DNA of 64,000 bases from Dichetophora obliterata (taxonomy: Eukaryota; Arthropoda; Insecta; Diptera; Sciomyzidae), in contig OY986435.1 in assembly GCA_963920525.1 (NCBI GenBank), positions 220,750,899 to 220,814,898 on the forward strand, in the 5' to 3' direction. Below the pieces are notes generated by a model. That model was not told the DNA's origin, did no database searches, and was given only the letters and a program-made list of their open reading frames with translations. A program made the translations under genes and the position numbers. Below, piece by piece: positions 56,975 to 64,000 of the stretch (position 1 is its first letter; each line of letters begins with the position of its first letter).

Positions 56975-59481
56975 CAGTGTTGCGCAAGCAACAATAGCAA
57001 CAAAATCGATACGCTACTACAAAATCGTGTATCTTTTTAAATATTAGGGACACACAAAAATGATTATAGGAATCAAAGCTTATATTCATACATCATATAT
57101 AAAACAAATCATATTCCAATTTGGTTTTGTTTTCTTTATTAAATTTAAAATTAATGTGACTGCATTCAGTTTGTCTGAGAGCAAAACAAAAGCAACATAA
57201 TTAATACAGGGTCCGCCATCAAACGTTTTTTTTTTCAACTAGTGCTTATTTCGTGAATGGTAACACTTAGCTCATGTCTGATCTGACACATAATTAGTTT
57301 TATCCTTCCGCTGAACGAATATGGTTGTGTTTATGCTTGAACAACGCTGGGAAATATTGCGACATTACTTTGAAAATCATGATGCCGATTTTGCCAAAAA
57401 AATCATCTTTTCAGATGAAGCTCATTTTGATCTTGGCGGGTATGTAACAAGCAAAATTGTCGCATTTGGGGCACAGAAAACCCGCACGTATACATTGAAA
57501 AGCCGCTGCATCCAAAACGAGTCACTGTTTGGTGCGTATTTTGGTCCAGAGGCATAATTGGGCCATTTTTCTTCGAAAATGAGCAAGTAGTGGCCGTTAC
57601 AGTCAATGGCGATTCGTTATCGGACCATGTTGAAGAATTTTTGTTCACAAAAATTGAAGAGGAGGATATTGGGTACATTTAGTTTCAACAGGACGGCGCT
57701 ACGTGCCACACAGCCGAAGGTACACTCGATGTTTTGCGCCCTGTTTTTGAAGATCGCATTATCAGCCGCAGAGCTGATGTCGTTTGGCCACCTCGGAGCT
57801 GCGATTTGACACCGTTGGACTATTATTTGTGGGGCGCCCTCTAAGATAAGTGTTACGCCGACAAGCCAGAGACAATAGACGCTTTAAAGGACAATATTCG
57901 TGAAGCCATTGGTGAAATACAGCTGCACACAATCGATAATGTGCTTAATGGCCGAGGCAGCCATTTGAATGAAATTATTTTCCATTAATAACCGGAAGGA
58001 TTGTACTTTCAAAAAAAGAAATTTAAGAAAATATTTAGTTGTTTTTTTTTATAGAATTTTTTAAAAAAAAAAGGTATTTGGCGGACCCTGTATTTGGTGT
58101 AAGATTCATTATTCTTGATAACCGCTGCACAGCTGAGCGGCAAAGTAGATATGTTAGTATTAGCATATGTTCCCAATTAAGTTTCAGGGCTTCATACAGT
58201 GCAGTCTTATTGAAAAACCTTTGACCAGAAACTTTTACCTTCAAAATCCCAAAAAGATTTTCAATGGGATTCAAGTCATTGTGACTGTGCCGGCTAATCA
58301 AGGACTTGAATCCCTTTGCCTCTTATGTAATCTTTGATGAGATTTGAAGTGTGCTTCGGGTCGTGATCGGGCTGAAACGTTCACTGAAGCGACATATTCC
58401 ACTCTGAATGTAATCGCATCTTGCTTTCTAAAATGTCATTATATACAAATTGATCCATAATTCTATCGATTTTTTGAAATGGTTCAACTTCTTTATAGGA
58501 AAAACAAGTCCAGACCATAATGCCATCGCATCTGTGTTCAAAATTTATTTTGCAGTTTCGGGCTTCAAGTCGTGTACCTGAGTGGTGCCGTACCGTGCAC
58601 ATCCAATCTGAATTAATCAAGTTGAACTTTGATTCATCGCTAAAAAACGGTTTTCGATTTTCGAACGGTCCAATTCAGGTGCTCTTTTGGAAGACAGTCT
58701 AAAAAACAATAAATTGCAACTAGTTGCCACAATTTCAGACAGAATTGCTTAAATTGTAACACCTCACCTACAGATCTCTGCCGGTCTGTAACTTCTTTAA
58801 TCGTTCTCAACGGCTCGTTTTCAAACAGTGCTGTGATGGATATCTAAATCAAGTGTCCGAACAACCTCTTTGGTTGTGGCAAATGCATTTCGCTTGAACA
58901 CACCACAAATGTTCCTGTCATTACGAAGCGATGTTTTCCGCGGTCGCCCTCTTTAATGTACCGTTGTTACGTCTTTTGTGAAGGTATATTTCTTTATTAA
59001 TCTGCAAACTATTGACCGATTAATATCAAACTGTTTCACGTTTGATACTTGCGAATTTTCTTTTTTATATTCGGAAATAATTTGTAATTTAAGAGCTTCA
59101 CAGTATTTAAAACGTGCCATTATAAATGGAACAGTCAATGTCACAACTAGCACAAAAAAAACTAAACTTAAATGTTTATTACAAACAACACGTGCTTTAT
59201 AATAACGGAACTTTTACCAATAATTCTTCGAACTTCTGTTCTCTTTTTCAGGTTTTGTTGCTATTGTTTTGCTCACAGACAAATTAAATGTTGTCACATT
59301 AATTTTTAATTTAATAAAAAAAAAAAAACAAAACCAAATTTGAATTTGATTTGTTTTATATATGATGTATGAATATATGCTTTGATTCCTATAATCATTT
59401 TTGTTTGTCCCCAACATTAAAAAAGATGCACGATTTTGTTGCAGCGCACTTATTTTGTTGCTAATGTTTTGCGCAACACTG
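56975..59481 (-). mobile_element. Tc1-type element with long TIRs, interrupted by a mariner
   Basis: CAGTGTTGCGCAA at both ends in inverted orientation, flanked by TA (56973-56974, 59482-59483). The terminal repeats extend over more than 200 bp (56975-57200 and about 59240-59481). Minus-strand transposase: the start at 59120 reads MARFKYCEALKLQIISEYKK and a helix-turn-helix (NVKQFDINRSIVCRLIKKY); 58620-58381 and the preceding area carry the middle part (CDGIMVWTCFSY); 58301-58095 carries HNDLNPIENLFGILK with the third catalytic Glu. Frame changes show decay. The mariner lies near the end of the coding part. Confidence 0.85.
57207..58090 (+). mobile_element. Mariner-superfamily element, N-terminal deleted
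   Basis: Terminal repeats CAGGGTCCGCCA at both ends, TA at 57205-57206 and 58091-58092. The transposase fragments read IIFSDEAHFDLGGY (first Asp, about 57415), QQDGATCHTA (second Asp, about 57697) and PPRSCDLTPLDYYLWGAL (third Asp, about 57808). 36 residues separate the second and third Asp. A TAG after GYI (57679-57681), a stop after GAL and frame changes break it; the N-terminal DNA-binding part is missing. Confidence 0.88.
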
Positions 59482-60572
59482 TAGCCTCAAGATTAAAAAC
59501 AAGTTATAATGCCGTCACTTTCGCTAAAAAAAATCTTAATGAATGGAAGTGCTCAATCATAATTTTATTCGTCTTCATTTAAATCGGTGTCGCGGTGTTA
59601 AATGCTTGTTAGATACAAACGCGTTACCTTATTGTTGCACTTCGATGGAGCTCTTGGGGTTCAGTTCTTTAGGCAAGAACCTCAAACAAATGATGCAAAA
59701 ATCAATGCCCTCATCAAATGGTTGTAATGGTTGTTTTGCCTTGGGACACTTGGGTGGTGCTGGTTGTGCCTTCTTCGGTACTGCTTTTGCTGGTGGTTTT
59801 GACTTTGCTGCTTTCTTTTCTGCTTCAAATCATCAAGTTTGTTTCGATGATTTCTTTCGGGTGGATACTTGTAATAGAAGTGAAAAACACTGGTGTTTCT
59901 TGACGCTATTTGACTGTTCTAGTACAAATCTAGTCTAATCAACAAATTGGTTTACAACCCAGCCATGACACCATTTTGGAAACGTCAAAAACAACGATAA
60001 TTCCAATCATATTTCGACGTAACTAAATCGTAAAATAGAATCAAAACACTAAATAAATATGCATCACACTCACCTTTTTGGAATAACTTCACTCACTTGA
60101 ATAGCACTTTGAAAAAAATCAAAAAAGTTTTTGCAATTGATTTTCAAGCACGATGTCTGTAGCTGTCACAAGCAATACGTCCCTACACTAAGGTGTAACT
60201 ACAAAAACTGAGTCATGTCAAAAGACAAACTTGATAGTTGAAAGATTGGCGGTATGTAAATTAGGGAAAGAAAAATAAGTAATGGCTCACAACCCAGCCC
60301 TTTTCCCTTCATTTTTTTCTGCATTTTCTTGATTAAGTTTTTTCTTATTTAAAATTTTAACATTTGAATCCCGGGATTCTGAAAAGAAAATGTCAAGACT
60401 CAAAAGGTCTTATATCTTTCGGGTTCCTGGGACTTAATACCTTATTAGGTACAAACGCAAAAAAATTGGACAAAAGATGCTAAAAACGCAAGATCGAACA
60501 CTGAGTATAAAATGCGTAAAAACAATCGAAATTTCCACAAGCTAGCCTTGCTTTATCAGCTGTCAAAATAAT

Positions 60573-60988
60573 AGGAGTATTCACGGGTTGTTGCGAATTG
60601 CAAGAGTGTGAAAATGCAAGGCAATTTTCGCACTAACGCGTGAACATCAATATTGCAACTTAATTATGCAATAAAATTAAGTGCCGAATGAACAGTAAAT
60701 ATATTGCCACCTTATTTCGAAGTCATAAAAATTTATTAAAATCTACGTAGAAACTTAACCTTTTTAAAGTTTTACCCAGGTGGCAACCACGTTCGAAAAC
60801 AATCAAAACACGAATCATCTGTTTAGCATCGGCTTGTGCGTTCTCGCAATTGGTTTGAGCAGTTCATAATTCAAGAAAAGTTGCAAAATTGCTTCCAATG
60901 TGTTTGTTGTTGGAATGATGCGAAAGTTCGCAATCATGCATTTTCGCATCGTCGCAACTGCGTTTCGCATCAACCCGTGAATACCCCT
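60573..60988. mobile_element. TIR element, 416 bp
   Basis: The ends AGGAGTATTCACGGGTTGTT and reversed AGGGGTATTCACGGGTTGAT pair over about 25 bp. Subterminal words GCGAAT and GCGAAA recur. No frame was seen; the target duplication is not clear because the flanks are AT-rich. Confidence 0.8.
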
Positions 60989-62499
60989 AATTATTGATTA
61001 TGCGGCTTCAGTGTGAAGTTGGCTGTAAAAAATAAAGTTAAGTCCTCTGTTAGTAAAAAACGAAATTACTCTCCGAAGAACCCATAGATATGAACCAATA
61101 TCCCGGGTAGCAGAATCAGTGTTTAGCTGTGTTATTTGTTAAAGTTGATGATTTTGTAGCAAACCCAGCTAGACAGCTCTAACAACTTTACTAACACATT
61201 ATTACGTAATTTCGTTTCACTAATACATTCATATGTTATGATGTTGTGCTAAACAAGGTAAGTTGTTTAACGCCTCTTACGCCTTTTTTTAACTAACGTA
61301 AGTTTAGTTATTTAAATACGTTTTGCTGTAAGAAATATTGGCCAATTTAGTTTTAGCAAATTTCTATAATTTTGACACCAAAAACATTCACATATCTTGA
61401 AAATTGGAGAAATTTTTATTGCAACGACTTTTTCATAAAACATCGTTACCTAAAAATGAAAAAAAAAAACGACATGAAAATCAAAGTAAGGTCTTTCGAT
61501 GCAAATATATCCTCTATTTATAAATCATCGGCCTAATTCTAATACGACGTAAGTCAAAATTATCTATTGTTCAGGAGAAAACTGTTTTTTATTTGTATCA
61601 TACGATAATGTATTGTTTCAAACGTGCTACCTCCCTTTTTTTCATACAAACCTTAAAAAATAAAAAAGGACATACATGTAGTTTTGACCAATCTACCTAA
61701 ACCACAAATAAACGATACTTTGACCAATTTTGACATTCGTCCTTTTAGAATTAGGGTGACGAAATTTATTTCATACAAATTTTTTTTTTGTACAGTAGTT
61801 CAATAAAAGTTCTTGCCAAATTTAGTTCGAACTGTACCGTCAGGTCAGTGACTATATTTTCTATGATTTTTTTCAATAAAGGTCCAAAATACTTACTTTT
61901 TACTCAAAAAACTACTCAAAAAACTACTCAAAAAATATTTTTGTTGTAAAAATAAAATCAAGTAAAAATTGCACATTTAACTACTTTTGATATCACATAG
62001 CATTTATTTGCAAAAATTCTTCCAGTTAAGCGCAAAAATCATTTTACGGTTTTTGTCAAAAAAAAAAAACAAAGGTACCTTTGGATTTTTTTGGCGAAAT
62101 TAATTTTTTTACAAATGTTGTTTGTATATTTTTTAAAAAAGTCCAGTCTCAAAAACAATTTATGTTAAAAAATAACCCCAATATCTCTTTTCAATCAAAA
62201 GTTATGGCTAGAAGTCATTTTATGGGCGTTTTTTCATACCATTGACTATGCCATAGCAATAAAACTAATTTTTTGTTTGTTTGTTTGTTTGACCTTTATA
62301 CAAATCTAAACGGCTCAACAAATTCCGCCCCTTCCGAAATTTTTCAGCAGCCGGTAGTTTTGTTATTATAATACTTTTTGTGATCGAAGTTTTTTGTGCA
62401 CTTAATTTTAAAATTTTTTGTTATTTTGACATCAAAAACACAACATATCCGCAAAATTGTAGAAATTTTTAGTACAACGGCTTTTTCATAAAACACTAG

Positions 62500-63385
62500 C
62501 TGAAACCCGGCGCGTTGCTGCCACGCTCCCTTGCATGTGTAAATTGAGGTCGAATACTGAATTTCGATGCTGTGCGACCTATAAATCCAAAGCTGCTAGA
62601 TATACCAAATTTGGGTTGTTTAGGTCGTACATTTAGGTCGAATACTGAGTTCCGACGCTGTGTGACAAATAACTCAGAAGCTATCCGATATCGCAAATTT
62701 GGGTTGTATGGGAGGTGTCACTCTCCCTTGTCCAACGCCCAAAAAATGTACCAATGAAAATGCATGTGTACATTCGGATCGAATACTGAATTCCGACGCT
62801 GTGCGACCTATAATTCCAACACTATTCGATAGCACAAATCTGGATTGTATGGGAGATGCCAGTCCCCCTTTTCCTACGCCCATAAAATGTTATTAATGAA
62901 TGAATTATGAATTGAGCTCGAATACTGAATTCTGAGGCTGTGTTACCCATAACTTTAAAGCTATTCGATTTCGCATGTTTGGGTTGTACTTGTCCAACGC
63001 CATAAAATGTTTTCAGTAAGACTGCATGTGTACATTTAGGTCGATTACTTAATTTCGATGCTGTGCGACCTATAACTTCAAAGATATTTGATTGCACAAA
63101 TTTTGGTTACATGGGGGGAGGTGAAACTCCATCGTTTCCAACGCCCATAAAATGTTATTAATGAAACTTCATGCATAAATTGATGTCGAATACTGAATTC
63201 CGATGCTGTGTGACCTGTAACTCCAAAACTATTTGATATCGCAAGTTTTGGTTGTATCGGAGGTTCCACTCCCCTTGTTTAACTCCCATAAAATGTCATC
63301 AGTGGAACGACATGTGTAAATTGTGGTTGAATATCGAATTTCGAGGCTGTGCGACCCATAGCTCCAAAGCAATTTGATATTGCGA
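62500..63385. repeat. Diverged tandem array, about seven units of 90-145 bp
   Basis: Units carry GGTCGAATACTGAATTTCGA, GCTGTGCGACCTATAA(C)TCC-type, GATATCGCAAATTTGGGTTG and CAACGCCCATAAAATGTTAT in fixed order, starting near 62548, 62632, 62768, 62915, 63042, 63182 and 63322. Frames on the minus strand show the same words in several registers, so they are by-products. Confidence 0.85.
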
Positions 63386-63800
63386 TTTTTTTTATATATT
63401 TGTGGGCGATAAAAGGGAGTGTGGCAATTTTTTCTTCAACCATCTCGTACTCGAAACAAATCCATTGCCAAAATTTTAGCTCGATCGGACCAGTAGTTTC
63501 GAAGTCTCTTTATCTTTTCTTAAAAGTAGGCGTAGCTATAGTGTGAGCACGCCCATTTTAAATATAGTTACCGATAGTTATCATACAAATACCAAATTTT
63601 AGTTAAATACGACAAAAACTGTCTTAAATATGGCATTTTTATTGATTTGTGGGCGGTAAAAGGGGGTGTGGCAAATTTTAAATATGCCTATATTGTTCGC
63701 GTAAGTGCAAGCAATAAGTTGACAAAGTTTTGTCTCAATTGGATGAACGGTATTGCAGCGCATAGCGAACGAACGAACAAACAAACAAACATTCATTTTT
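63386..63800. repeat. Two-unit repeat after the array
   Basis: TTTGTGGGCGATAAAAGGGA and TTTGTGGGCGGTAAAAGGGG start two related units (63400 and 63646), each with a GTGTGGCAA box. The right part ends in AACGAACGAACAAACAAACA. Confidence 0.65.
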
Positions 63801-64000
63801 ACATATTAGATTTTCATCATTACCTAAGAATGAGAAAAAACCTTATGAAAATCGAAGTTTGGTCTTTCGATGCAAATATCTCCGCTGTTCATAAATATAT
63901 TTTACTGGCTGAACCCGGTGTGCTTCGCTACCCCCCTCTTTATAAAATAAAATTAAAAAAAAATTTATGTATTGTATTTAATTTTAATTTAATTATTGCA

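Larger units (their letters stand above)
56664..60309 (-). mobile_element. Outer TIR element holding a Tc1 that holds a mariner
   Basis: The left end GGGGAAAGGGCTGGGTTGTG and the right end (reversed) AGGGAAAAGGGCTGGGTTGTG match. A second copy of the GGCTGGG(T/C)TGTGAACC motif lies inside each end (56873 and, reversed, 59948-59966). Without the inserted Tc1 (56975-59481) the element is about 1.1 kb. The minus strand at 59920-59630 keeps a proline/lysine-rich stretch and FDEGIDFCIICLRFLPKEL, like the Cys-rich tail of some pogo-type transposases; it is broken. Confidence 0.75.
43247..64000 (-). other. cher: Filamin intron (partial), at least 20.7 kb
   Basis: Extends from the acceptor of the CH1-end exon to beyond the window. 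No CH1 or promoter-type exon was found. It carries the copia element, pogo-like relic and DNA transposon nest listed separately. In 43610-44230, 44350-44810, 49055-49175, 50790-51780, 54210-54890, 55850-56660, 60310-60570 and 60990-62490 I see nothing beyond AT-rich sequence and short runs. An open frame at 55558-55776 is rich in Q, R and S and is unrecognised. Confidence 0.75.

Noticed and set aside
59543..59938. 131-residue plus-strand protein
   Set aside because: The minus strand in the same place carries the Pro/Lys-rich and FCIICLRFLPKEL transposase tail, so the plus frame is a shadow.
61536..61552. T7 promoter-like TAATACGAC
   Set aside because: Only nine bases match and the rest of the promoter is absent; chance.
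62496..63269. Series of short minus-strand proteins with IGRTASEFSIR words
   Set aside because: The repeated wording comes from the tandem array read in different registers; no start context or domain.

Overview
The window is animal nuclear DNA, AT-rich and intron-dominated. The only host gene I can support is the middle part of a filamin gene on the minus strand (the cheerio/FLN240 type known from Drosophila). Split exons with canonical GT/AG junctions, insect-type filamin sequence, a dense load of Tc1/mariner, hAT, jockey-like and copia elements, and several tRNA-derived SINEs point to a cyclorrhaphan fly. A large-genome fly such as a tephritid is plausible, but the species cannot be fixed from sequence alone.

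Filamin layout, in gene order from high to low coordinates: the end of CH1 (43101-43246), CH2 (42708-43043), then seven exons (28312-28403, 26146-27438, 25700-26086, 24944-25510, 23598-24405, 23086-23538, 9271-9406) that together encode thirteen filamin Ig repeats. Every splice phase checks across these exons. The first part of CH1 lies beyond base 64000, and the remaining C-terminal repeats and dimerisation domain should lie below base 1. So everything else here is intronic: an intron of at least 20.7 kb (43247 to beyond the end), one of 14.3 kb (28404-42707), one of 13.7 kb (9407-23085) and one of at least 9.2 kb (1-9270), plus five short ones.

The large introns are transposon sediments with clear nesting. 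1-9270 holds a 5'-truncated RTE-like LINE with an 11-bp target duplication, a tandem duplication and a tRNA-like dimer. 9407-23085 holds a minus-strand LINE, a deleted hAT, a plus-strand LINE split by two hAT elements (both with target duplications), a minus-strand LINE 5' fragment and a large palindrome. 28404-42707 holds a Tc1 relic with a hairpin MITE in it, a SINE, several short TIR elements (two of one family with perfect 8-bp duplications, one nested in another MITE), a second hAT deletion derivative and tandem arrays. 43247-64000 holds a complete-length but frame-broken copia element with 132-bp LTRs, an inverted SINE, a TIR element with internal arrays, a pogo/CENP-B-like transposase relic, a three-deep nest of DNA transposons (mariner inside Tc1 inside an older TIR element), and a diverged tandem array near the right end.

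No CRISPR array, rRNA gene or convincing functional tRNA gene was seen. The most unusual items are the three-level transposon nest with duplicated subterminal motifs, the LINE whose reading frame resumes exactly after two hAT insertions, the filamin exon whose donor is followed directly by an in-frame stop, and a filamin intron almost filled by one long hairpin.
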